From contig DXMV01000014.1 in assembly GCA_019414055.1 (NCBI GenBank), forward strand, positions 237,304 to 301,303: DNA of 64,000 bases, given 5' to 3'. The position numbers and the translations under genes are program-made. The stretch's first letter is position 1; the number at the start of each line of letters is the position of its first letter. This document shows positions 39,480-47,936 of the stretch, piece after piece. Source of the stretch: Collinsella sp. (lineage in GTDB: Bacteria > Actinomycetota > Coriobacteriia > Coriobacteriales > Coriobacteriaceae). Under the pieces are notes generated by a model that searched no databases, was not told the DNA's origin, and saw only the letters and a list, made by a program, of their open reading frames with translations.

Positions 39480-42367
39480 TCGAGGACGCTGTTTCGTCGG
39501 GAACGCCGCAGTTTGTCATCGATTCTTATGCCACGCTTGCCGAGCGCGCCAAAACCCAAGCGTTTGGTCTCATCGAAGAAGATGTTATCGTCCTCGATAC
39601 CGAGACCACGGGTCTTTCGGTGCAGGACAACGAGCTTATCGAGATATCAGCGGCTCGCCTTTCGGGCCGCGAGGTTGTCGATCGCTTCGATACCTTCGTG
39701 CATCCCAAGCAGCTGATTCCCGCCGAGATTACCGAGCTCACGAGCATTACAAACGCCGATGTGGCAGATGCCCCGTCGGCCGTTGAGGCTGTCGCCGCTC
39801 TCGCCGATTTTGTCGGCGGCTGCCCGGTGATCGCACATAACGCCACCTTCGACCGTTCGTTTATCGAGTCGGTCAAGGGCGGCGTCAACGTCAGTGACAT
39901 CTGGATCGATTCGCTGGCACTGTCGCGCATCGCGCTTCCGCGCCTGGCCTCGCATAAGCTGTCTTTCATGGCCGACCTGTTTGGCTGCGACTCGGTGTCG
40001 CACCGCGCCAACGCCGATGTCGACGCCTTGTGTGGTGTGTGGCGCGTGTTGCTCGTGGCGCTCACCGACTTGCCTCAGGGCTTGATGGCGCGCCTGGCCG
40101 ACATGCACCCCGACGTACCCTGGTCCTATCGTCCCATCTTCTCCTTCTTGGCGGGACAGAACCCCGGTTCCGTCTTCTCTCTCAGCGCCGCCCGCGCCGA
40201 CGTACTCAAGGCCGATCGGGCCGATGATCGCGTTGATGCGGACGAGCTACCGGTCCTTAAGATGCCGAGCCGCGAGGAAATCGAGGCGGACTATGCCCCG
40301 GGCGGTCTGGTGAATCGCATGTATCCCACGTACGAGCCGCGCGATGAGCAGATCACGATGGCGCTCGAGGTCCGCGACGCGCTCGTTACGGGAACGCATC
40401 GCGTGATTGAGGCGGGGACGGGCGTCGGCAAATCGATGGCCTATCTGGTGCCGTTTGCCGAGGCCGCACGCCGCAACAACATCACGGTTGGTATCGCGAC
40501 TAAATCGAATAATCTTGCCGACCAGCTCATGAATCATGAGCTGCCCAAACTTGCCGAGCAGCTGGACGGAGGCCTATCGTTTTGCGCCCTCAAGGGCTAT
40601 GACCACTATCCATGCTTGCGCAAGCTTGAGCGCATGAGCCGCGGCCAAGTCGACATTACGACTAAGCGTGATCCTGCCGACACGCTTACGGCAGTCGCGG
40701 TCATCATGGCGTACGTGTGTCAGTCGGCCGATGGCGACCTCGACTCGCTCGGCATTCGCTGGCGCAGCGTCAACCGTCCCGACTTTACGACGGCGTCGCG
40801 CGAGTGCGCCCGTCGCCTATGCCCGTTTTTCCCCGATAAATGCCTGGTCCACGGCGCCCGTCGTCGCGCGGCGCATGCCGATGTGGTGGTCACCAACCAT
40901 TCCCTGTTGTTCCGCAATGTTGCGGCCGAGGGCAGAATCTTGCCTCCGATTCGTCACTGGGTAATCGATGAGGCCCACTCCATCGAGCGCGAGGCGCGCC
41001 GTCAATGGGCGCGCGTGGTGTCGGCGGATGAATCGCGCGTTCTGTTTGAGCGCCTGGGTGGTTCGAGCACCGGTGCGCTGAGTCAGGTTTCCCGCGATTT
41101 GGCAACCTCGGAGGGCTCTACGCTCTACCTGGGTCTTACCGCCAAGGCGACGTCGACAGTTGTACGTGCGAGCATGGCGATTGCTGATGTGTTTGACGGC
41201 GTTCGCGAGCTTGGCCGCCGTGCCCGCGGGGGCTATGACAATGCGAACCTATGGATTGGCCCCGAGCTGCGCGAATCTGACGACTGGCATGATTTCTTAC
41301 AGTCGGCCTACACTGCCATCGACGCATTGGAACAAGCTGACAAGAGCGTCGACGCGCTGGTACAAGCCGTTGCCGCCGACAAGCCCGAGGTTGTTGTCGA
41401 CCTGGGTGATATCTCGCGCCGCCTGCATGAGCTTGCCGAGAACCTCAAACTCATCATCGACGGTACCGACGAACACTACGTGTACTCGCTGCAAGTCAAT
41501 CGCAGATTGCGCGCCGGCGGCGAGTCGATGACCGCGGAGCGCATCGATATTGGCGAGGCCTTGGCAACCGAGTGGCTGCCCGAGGTCCACACGGCTATCT
41601 TTGCATCGGCGACCATGACGGTTTCCAAGAGCTTTGAGCACTTTAACCACGCCGTCGGGCTCGATCGCATCGGTGCCTCGACATCATCGTCGCTGCACTT
41701 GGATTCGAGCTACGACTTCGATTCGAATATGGCCGTGGTCGTGGCTGGGGATATTCCCGATCCGCGCGACCGCGAAGGCTATCTTTCGGCGCTCGAGCGC
41801 GTACTGGTCGACGCTCATCTTGCCATGGGCGGCTCGGTGCTCACGCTGTTCACCAACAGGCGTGACATGGAGGAGCTGTACGATCGCGTCGAGTCCAAGA
41901 TGGCTCGTGCGGGTCTGGAACTCAACTGCCAGCAGCGCAACTCGTCTCCTCGCCGCCTGCGCGATCGCTTTATCAACGAACCGACCTCGTCGCTCTTTGC
42001 GCTTAAGGCCTTTTGGGAAGGGTTTGACGCCAGCGGCGAGACGCTGCGCTGCGTCATCATCCCCAAGCTGCCGTTCTCGAGCCCCACAGACCCGCTCTCA
42101 TGCGAGCGCAATCTGCGTGAAGACCGCGCTTGGGCGCGCTATTCGCTGCCCGAGGCCGTGCTCGAGGTCAAGCAGGCAGCCGGTCGCCTCATTCGCTCAT
42201 CGACCGATTGCGGCGTACTCATCTTGGCCGACCCGCGCCTGGTGACGAAGGGCTACGGCAAGAAATTCTTAACGTCGCTGCCCACGAGCTCCTATCAGCG
42301 CATCGAATCGGCACAAATCGGGCACTATCTACAGCTGTGGCGCGCACGCCACGAGCGGCGCCGCTAA
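39473..42367 (+). CDS. DinG-family helicase with N-terminal DnaQ-type exonuclease
   Basis: A 964-residue fusion. Residues 35-205 form a DnaQ/DEDD 3'-5' exonuclease with VLDTETTGL (39-47), HNATFDRSF and HRANADVDAL. The rest is a superfamily 2 XPD/DinG-type helicase with Walker A EAGTGVGKS, VIDEAHSIE (DEAH) and a late motif QAAGRLIRSSTDCGV. Cysteines in HYPCLRK, SRECARRLCPFFPDKC could bind an iron-sulfur cluster. Firmicute DinG has the same fusion and acts as an exonuclease on single strands with weak helicase activity. It overlaps ddl at its start and converges with a WYL regulator, overlapping by 4 nt. Confidence 0.93.
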   Translation: MLIEDAVSSGTPQFVIDSYATLAERAKTQAFGLIEEDVIVLDTETTGLSVQDNELIEISAARLSGREVVDRFDTFVHPKQLIPAEITELTSITNADVADAPSAVEAVAALADFVGGCPVIAHNATFDRSFIESVKGGVNVSDIWIDSLALSRIALPRLASHKLSFMADLFGCDSVSHRANADVDALCGVWRVLLVALTDLPQGLMARLADMHPDVPWSYRPIFSFLAGQNPGSVFSLSAARADVLKADRADDRVDADELPVLKMPSREEIEADYAPGGLVNRMYPTYEPRDEQITMALEVRDALVTGTHRVIEAGTGVGKSMAYLVPFAEAARRNNITVGIATKSNNLADQLMNHELPKLAEQLDGGLSFCALKGYDHYPCLRKLERMSRGQVDITTKRDPADTLTAVAVIMAYVCQSADGDLDSLGIRWRSVNRPDFTTASRECARRLCPFFPDKCLVHGARRRAAHADVVVTNHSLLFRNVAAEGRILPPIRHWVIDEAHSIEREARRQWARVVSADESRVLFERLGGSSTGALSQVSRDLATSEGSTLYLGLTAKATSTVVRASMAIADVFDGVRELGRRARGGYDNANLWIGPELRESDDWHDFLQSAYTAIDALEQADKSVDALVQAVAADKPEVVVDLGDISRRLHELAENLKLIIDGTDEHYVYSLQVNRRLRAGGESMTAERIDIGEALATEWLPEVHTAIFASATMTVSKSFEHFNHAVGLDRIGASTSSSLHLDSSYDFDSNMAVVVAGDIPDPRDREGYLSALERVLVDAHLAMGGSVLTLFTNRRDMEELYDRVESKMARAGLELNCQQRNSSPRRLRDRFINEPTSSLFALKAFWEGFDASGETLRCVIIPKLPFSSPTDPLSCERNLREDRAWARYSLPEAVLEVKQAAGRLIRSSTDCGVLILADPRLVTKGYGKKFLTSLPTSSYQRIESAQIGHYLQLWRARHERRR

Positions 42368-43287
42368 AGCGGACAGGCGAGGGATTTTGCCATATCGCAC
42401 AGACGCTCTGACAGGGCGGGGTCATCCAAGATGCGGATGGCCCCGCCCGCTGCGATTACCTGGCTTAACAGCCAGCGCTCGGAGCCGTAGCGCACGTTCA
42501 CTGTTGAGCTGTCCGCCCCATTGGGTTCAATCGACATGATGCCGGGCCAGTCTAGGCGCTCTGCCAAGGCGCGCGGCATGAGAAGCTTCGCGCTCAGCTC
42601 CGCCTGGGCGAGTGAGTCGTGGAGGGTCGCGGGCTCCGGTGCGTGGCGCACGACGGAGTCGTCGGTCAAGACCAGGCCCTCGATTTTATCCATACGATAG
42701 GTACGCTGCTCGTCGACCGCGACATCCCAGGCAATCAGATACGTTTGGTCGCCGTTTGTTGTGATGCGCAAGGGGTCGACCAAACGCTCGCGCGCCTGCG
42801 TGTCATCCATCGAGCGATACGAGATGCGGCAGCGAACGCCGTCCCGAATGGCGCAGCTCAGCTGCTGCCAGTGCGATCCGTGGGCGACGGTGTCAAAGAC
42901 GCGCTGGTTGTATCCGAGCTCTTTGGGAAGAAGAGCGCGCCGTATTCGAGCCGCCGCTTGGGGTTCGATCCCCAATGATTCAAGTTCATGGTTGAGCACA
43001 GCGCCCTCGGCGGCACTCAGGCGCAGCGGTAGCACGCGCCCCGCATCACCGGTGAGGACCACGCACTCGCCCCGGCGTTCGCAGATAATACGTGCGCCCG
43101 ATTCTCGGTCCGCAAGTGTTGAGACGATCTCGAGAATCTCGTCGAGCGATGCCCCCGTGATATCAAAGCGGCTGCAAAGCTCGTCTCGTGTCATGCCGTT
43201 CTCGCCGGCAGCGTAGAGGGCCTCCATGATGTCGATGGCGCGCGAGAGCCTTTGCTCGCTGGTGAGTTTACGCACGGGCATGCTCAT
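42364..43287 (-). CDS. WYL-domain transcriptional regulator (PafC-like)
   Basis: 307 residues: an N-terminal helix-turn-helix (RLSRAIDIMEALYAAGENGMTRDELCSRFDIT) and a WYL domain (RISYRSMDDTQARERLVDPLRI, YLIAWDVAVDEQRTYRMDKIEGLVL) with a C-terminal extension ending in a WCX-like strand region. Such proteins sense DNA damage products or nucleic acids; paired actinobacterial members PafB-PafC activate repair genes. It overlaps the following-strand partner at 43268 by 20 bp, so the two are co-translated, and it converges with the DinG-type helicase. Confidence 0.88.
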   Translation of the reverse strand: MSMPVRKLTSEQRLSRAIDIMEALYAAGENGMTRDELCSRFDITGASLDEILEIVSTLADRESGARIICERRGECVVLTGDAGRVLPLRLSAAEGAVLNHELESLGIEPQAAARIRRALLPKELGYNQRVFDTVAHGSHWQQLSCAIRDGVRCRISYRSMDDTQARERLVDPLRITTNGDQTYLIAWDVAVDEQRTYRMDKIEGLVLTDDSVVRHAPEPATLHDSLAQAELSAKLLMPRALAERLDWPGIMSIEPNGADSSTVNVRYGSERWLLSQVIAAGGAIRILDDPALSERLCDMAKSLACPL

Positions 43288-44290
43288 GCACCGTCCTTTC
43301 GATGAGGTGATTCCACGCCTGCTTGAGAGAATCGGGGGCGACGGGCCTCATGCCATCCATGGCATGGGCCATGCAAAACGAGGCTGCGGCTTCAAAGTCG
43401 CGCACGTCAACGGTCCAGGTCCACTCCGTTTCGGTGCGCATGAGTTCGCCTCGTCCGCGTGTGAGACCGTTGATCATATCGGCCTGCGCTTCACGCGCGA
43501 ACGAGAACGTAGCCGCAACAGGTGGGCGGTCGGCAAAATCGAACTCAAAGAATAAGTAATCGTTGAGGTTGAAATCCGCAGGAATGGCGTAGGCTTTCGA
43601 AGGTCTCCAGGCGCGAATGATGCGGTCGCAGCGGAATGTTCTGATATTGCCGGTGGCATTGTCGAGGCCGCAGAAGTATGCCGTACCCTCGCGCTCGAAC
43701 ATGCCGTAGACGCAAACGGTCCGCTCGCGTTGTTCACCGCGTCCGTTTTGGTACAAAAAGCGCAGCGCGCAACGCTCGGCAAAGGCGCTCCATACCGCAT
43801 CGACGGCGGGAGAGCGGCGGATCGGTGCCTCTCCTATCGTCGACAGGCCGGTGAGGTAGGCAATCTTGGAGCGAATGTCGGCAAGCGGCGCGGCAAAGGC
43901 GGATGAGCCTGCCGCGAGTGTCTGGTCGATGGCATCGAGCAGGATGTCGGCGTCGTCTGCGGTGATGAGGCCACCCGCGGCAAACGTGTGCTCGCGGTCG
44001 ATCGTCCACGCGCTCTCCTCGGTTTCCTGCGCTCCGGCAGCACGAACCTCCCTGATAACGATGCCGCGTTCGAGCAGCTTGTCGCGATCGCGGCGGAACT
44101 TGCGCTTGTCTGAGTCGATATTGCCCGAGCCGTATCCCAAATCGGAATCCAGGACGATTTGCTCGGTCGTCAGCGGTTCGGGAGAACTGTTGAGTACAAA
44201 GAAAAGGTTGAGGATGCGCTGAGCCGTTTTATCGAAACCGGGCTCGGGCGCCCCCTTTTTAATTGTCGCGGTCGCGTCGCTTGCCGTCAT
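43268..44290 (-). CDS. WYL-domain transcriptional regulator (PafB-like)
   Basis: 340 residues and promoter-proximal to the other WYL gene. It has a helix-turn-helix at about 20-85 (TAQRILNLFFVLNSSPEPLTTEQI) and a WYL-type domain (ALRFLYQNGRGEQRERTVCVYGMFEREGTAYFCGLD over two strands). GAGGA precedes the ATG at 44290. The tandem resembles PafB-PafC, which form a heterodimeric activator of the mycobacterial DNA-damage response; here this is inferred from arrangement. Confidence 0.86.
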   Translation of the reverse strand: MTASDATATIKKGAPEPGFDKTAQRILNLFFVLNSSPEPLTTEQIVLDSDLGYGSGNIDSDKRKFRRDRDKLLERGIVIREVRAAGAQETEESAWTIDREHTFAAGGLITADDADILLDAIDQTLAAGSSAFAAPLADIRSKIAYLTGLSTIGEAPIRRSPAVDAVWSAFAERCALRFLYQNGRGEQRERTVCVYGMFEREGTAYFCGLDNATGNIRTFRCDRIIRAWRPSKAYAIPADFNLNDYLFFEFDFADRPPVAATFSFAREAQADMINGLTRGRGELMRTETEWTWTVDVRDFEAAASFCMAHAMDGMRPVAPDSLKQAWNHLIERTVHEHARA

Positions 44291-44488
44291 AGAATCCTCG
44301 CATGAGAAGGTCGTTTGATGCCATGATTTTAGTCCGATATGGAGATTAGGCTATATCCTTGTCCGCTCGCGGCGTTAAGATGGCCCGAGTTCGGTCGTTT
44401 ACGCTCGCTCGGGGTATACTTTCGACTATATACGGTTCTAATGTGCATGCATTGGGCCTATTTGTCGGATTATGGATGTGGAGCGCAC

Positions 44489-47400
44489 ATGGCGAACACC
44501 CAGAACTATATTAACCACCTGCTGCAGAACACCGGCATTACGCCGGCGTGCAGTGAAGAAGAGCGCCTGGCTGCCGAGGATATCGCTCAGATTTTCCGCA
44601 ACCATGGCTTTGACCCCGAGGTGCAGGAATTTAATGCTCCCGCGCCCAGCAGGTTGGCGTTTGCCGTTACCGGTATTCTGGCGTTTGCCGGCGCCCTGCT
44701 GATGGGCATCGGCGGCGGTATCGGCTTGGTCGGCACCTTGCTGGCCATTGTCGGTGCCGTGCTCTACGTGCTCGAGCGCACGGGGCATCCCGTGGTTTCG
44801 CGCCTGGGAAAGACCGGTGTGAGTCAAAATGTCATCGCCTATCACAAGGCCTCGGGCCCGCTTGCGTCTCCGCGCAACCGCCCGGTCGTCGTGGTGGCGC
44901 ACTATGATTCTCCCCGCGCCGAGCTCCTTGCTCGCGAGCCCTACGCTCCGTATCGCGCGCTTATCGCCAAGCTCCTGCCTGTCGCCACGGTCGCACCCGC
45001 GGCTGTCGCCATCTTGCGTATCCTGCCGCTTCCCGGCGTGCTCAAGGTGCTGCTGTGGGTTGTTGCGATTCTGGCCTCCCTTGTGGCACTGGCCAACGCC
45101 GCCAATATCATCTCCAACCGTTTTGTGCTTCCCTACACGTCTGGCGCGGTGTGCAACAAGTCCTCTGTTGCCGCCATGCTTGGTGTCATGGACAACGTTG
45201 CCCCTTATCAGGGCGAAAACGAGTTCCCCGACGACATTCCATTCGATACCTATTTTGGCGAGCAGAAGCGTCGCGCCGAGGAGATGGCGCGCGCGGCGGC
45301 CGAGTATGCCGCGGCCCAGCAGCAAAACGACTACGGCAACACCATTGAATATGAGGAACCTTCCTACGACGAGGACGAGTTTGGCCAGCCGGTGGCGCCT
45401 GTCGATGTGCCCGAGCAGGAAGAGGCTTTTGATGGACAGATTGATGGTTTTGAGGGTGCCTCTGCCGACGAGACGCTGATTGGCGTTATCGCGCCCGAGG
45501 CTCAAGACCAGACTGCCCAGGCCGAAGTGTTCACCGAGGAAAAGTCCACCGCCGAGCCGGCGGAGGAGCCCGCGGTGGTCGAAGTCGCCGAGCCCGAGCC
45601 CAAACTCTATCGCAATGCCGCCGGCAATATCCGCTTTGGTTCGGATGCCATCCGTGCGCTCGGCATGCTTCCCGAGTCCTGCACGCTTGATTACGAAGAG
45701 GGCGAGGAGCCGACGTTTGAGCCGGAGCCTGCTCCCGTTGCACAGGAGCCTGCGCCCGCGGCCAATACGGCTGTTGCTCCCGCCGAGCCGGTCGCTGCCC
45801 CTGTTGCTGCCGCGGAGTCTGGCGCAAAGCCCGCGCTCGATTCTGCAGCCGGTCTGGATATTCTGGCGCCTGCCGCTCCGGCACAGGTTGAAGACGAGAC
45901 CGCCGACGAAGACTATGACGAGTATCCGCAGCGCGTGTCCTATGAGAGTGACACCGATTTCTCGGCCGAGATTCCCTCGACAACGCCCCATGCCGATATT
46001 GCTTCCGCGTTCTCCTCGATTGGTGCCAGCGCTTCTAGCTTCTTTAAGGGTGCCTTTGCGAAGGGCAAGAAGTTCGTCGATGACTTTGAGGAAAAGCGCG
46101 CCGCTGCCCGCGAGGCCGCCGAGCGGGAGGCCATCGCCCAGCAGCAGGCCGCCGAGGCCGAGCGTGAGCGTGCGGCACAGGAGTTCGAGCAGAGCGAGGC
46201 CGAGCAGTCGGAGCCTGTCGATGTCGCCGACGCCACGACATCCTTTGAGGCTCCGCAGCCGACATCCGCTGACGTTGCCGAGGCTACGACGTCCTTTGAT
46301 GCGCAGCAGCCGGTCGATAGCACCATGTCATTTGATGCTACGATGACGTTTGAGAAGCAGGGCACCGCAATTGCCGAGCCCCTTCCCATCTCCGATGATG
46401 CCCAGGACGCCGCCGATGATTCGGTTGTCGACGAGGCCGATTCCGTTGAGGCCAGCGCACCCGAGCAGGTCGAGGCTCCTGCTATGGAGCAGGAGTCCCC
46501 TGCGATTGACGAGGCTCCCAAGACGGATGTGTCCAGGCCTTATTCTACGCAGATCTTTACCATGCCCGCGCCGAGCGACCCCGGTGCCACGGTGGCCAAT
46601 GTCGCTCCCACGCAGGACGAGACAGTTGACTCCCTCATGGCGCAGATTTCGTCTCAGGTGCCTCCGCGCCAGCAAATGAATATCCCCGATCCGGCCTCCG
46701 CACCTGCGCCCTCTTCGTCGCCGCTGGCCTCGGTCCCCGATCCGTCGCTGCCTTCGATGCAACAGGCCAACGTCGCGTCCCGCACGTCGCTGTTCGATCT
46801 TCCCGATCCCTCGGCGCAGACAAATGATCCCTTTGCGACGGCGCAGGGCCCCGAGCCCACATCGGCACCGGTCGCGACCCCCATGCCCATTTCCTCGGGC
46901 GCACAGCCGCTCGAGACTATCTCGGCTCCTGCTTCGACGGGCGCCAAGCCGCAGAAGCGTGGCCTGGGTGGCTTGTTCGGTCGCAAAAAGAAAAACGAGC
47001 AGGACAGCATGAGCGACTGGCTGGGCGTCGAGGACGATTACGATGCCAAGAAGTCTGGCCGCGGCATTGGCTCTTGGGATAACTTCGAGGATGACGACGA
47101 CGGTTGGAAGGGCGGCGCCACCTCCTCCGATGGTGCTTCTGCCGAGGATATGCTCTCGGCCGTTGCCTCCATGGGTGACGATGAGCTGCTCGGCCACGAT
47201 ATCTGGTTCGTCGCAACGGGCGCGTCCGATTGCGACGGTGCCGGCATGAAGGCGTTTTTGGCCTCGCATCGTGACAAGCTACGCGGTGTGTTCTTCATCA
47301 ACCTCGAGTCTATCGGCGCCGGCAGGCTTTCGGTGGTAACGGTCGAGGGCGAGCAACATCTGTTTAAGGGCGATCGCCGCATCATGAATCTTGTCAGCAA

Positions 47401-47626
47401 GGTGTGCAAGTCGTTCCACGTCGACTGCGGTGCGTTCGAGATGCCCTATGCAAAAACCGATGCATCCGCAGCGCTCGAGGCGAGCCGTCGTGCCCTTACG
47501 ATTGCCGGTGTGGACGGCCCGCGCCTTGCCTGCGCTCGCACCGAGGATGACTTGCCGTACAACGTCAATCCGACCAATATCGCTACGGTGTCCGAGGTCG
47601 TGACCGAGGTCATTCGTCGTTCGTAG
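44489..47626 (+). CDS. M28-type peptidase-like membrane protein with 650-residue insert
   Basis: 1,045 residues from the ATG at 44489 (GGAG 6 nt upstream). Residues 1-240 hold helices, transmembrane segments at about 55-94 and 163-205, and the M28-like strand VVVVAHYDSPR (HxD at 138-140). Residues about 240-895 are acidic, Ala/Pro/Glu/Ser-rich low complexity with repeats around DVAEATTSFDAQQP. Residues 898-1045 resume the M28 fold (HDIWFVATGASD, GVFFINLESIGAG). The catalytic Glu-Glu motif reads TGASDCDGAG and the metal-bridging Asp region reads VCNKSS, so peptidase activity is doubtful. A small membrane protein gene follows. Confidence 0.8.
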   Translation: MANTQNYINHLLQNTGITPACSEEERLAAEDIAQIFRNHGFDPEVQEFNAPAPSRLAFAVTGILAFAGALLMGIGGGIGLVGTLLAIVGAVLYVLERTGHPVVSRLGKTGVSQNVIAYHKASGPLASPRNRPVVVVAHYDSPRAELLAREPYAPYRALIAKLLPVATVAPAAVAILRILPLPGVLKVLLWVVAILASLVALANAANIISNRFVLPYTSGAVCNKSSVAAMLGVMDNVAPYQGENEFPDDIPFDTYFGEQKRRAEEMARAAAEYAAAQQQNDYGNTIEYEEPSYDEDEFGQPVAPVDVPEQEEAFDGQIDGFEGASADETLIGVIAPEAQDQTAQAEVFTEEKSTAEPAEEPAVVEVAEPEPKLYRNAAGNIRFGSDAIRALGMLPESCTLDYEEGEEPTFEPEPAPVAQEPAPAANTAVAPAEPVAAPVAAAESGAKPALDSAAGLDILAPAAPAQVEDETADEDYDEYPQRVSYESDTDFSAEIPSTTPHADIASAFSSIGASASSFFKGAFAKGKKFVDDFEEKRAAAREAAEREAIAQQQAAEAERERAAQEFEQSEAEQSEPVDVADATTSFEAPQPTSADVAEATTSFDAQQPVDSTMSFDATMTFEKQGTAIAEPLPISDDAQDAADDSVVDEADSVEASAPEQVEAPAMEQESPAIDEAPKTDVSRPYSTQIFTMPAPSDPGATVANVAPTQDETVDSLMAQISSQVPPRQQMNIPDPASAPAPSSSPLASVPDPSLPSMQQANVASRTSLFDLPDPSAQTNDPFATAQGPEPTSAPVATPMPISSGAQPLETISAPASTGAKPQKRGLGGLFGRKKKNEQDSMSDWLGVEDDYDAKKSGRGIGSWDNFEDDDDGWKGGATSSDGASAEDMLSAVASMGDDELLGHDIWFVATGASDCDGAGMKAFLASHRDKLRGVFFINLESIGAGRLSVVTVEGEQHLFKGDRRIMNLVSKVCKSFHVDCGAFEMPYAKTDASAALEASRRALTIAGVDGPRLACARTEDDLPYNVNPTNIATVSEVVTEVIRRS

Positions 47627-47648
47627 ACAGATCCGCTAAGGAGTCAGC

Positions 47649-47867
47649 GTGTTTTCGTACATCAAGCGCCATTGGCCCATCTATCTGATCTTGACCCTGA
47701 TCGCAATCGCATTGGGCTTTGGGGCCGCGTATGTCGTTGGCGTTAAGGGCTCGACGCCCGAGACAACAATGAACGAAGAGGTGGAGCAAGAGCAAAGTTT
47801 GGGTGCCGACGGTATTTCCGAGTCCGATCAGGCAGCCATCGATGGCGGTTCGTCATCTGCTGAATAG
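47649..47867 (+). CDS. Small single-pass membrane protein
   Basis: 72 residues from the GTG at 47649, preceded by AAGGAG. One transmembrane helix (YLILTLIAIALGFGAAYVVG) near the N-terminus, followed by an acidic Ser/Glu-rich tail. No family was recognised. It lies 22 nt after the M28-like gene and ends at a strong terminator, so it belongs to that operon. Confidence 0.75.
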   Translation: MFSYIKRHWPIYLILTLIAIALGFGAAYVVGVKGSTPETTMNEEVEQEQSLGADGISESDQAAIDGGSSSAE

Positions 47868-47888
47868 CCGATTCATCGTTTATGCGTA

Positions 47889-47936
47889 AAGCGGGCGAGC
47901 CGGAAGACTGGCTCGCCCGCTTTTTTATCGTGCTAG
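47889..47936. terminator. Bidirectional terminator between convergent genes
   Basis: AAGCGGGCGAGCC pairs with GGCTCGCCCGCTT around a loop of about 18 nt, followed on the plus strand by TTTTTT. The tail overlaps the stop of the adhesin gene, which uses the opposite strand. Confidence 0.85.
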
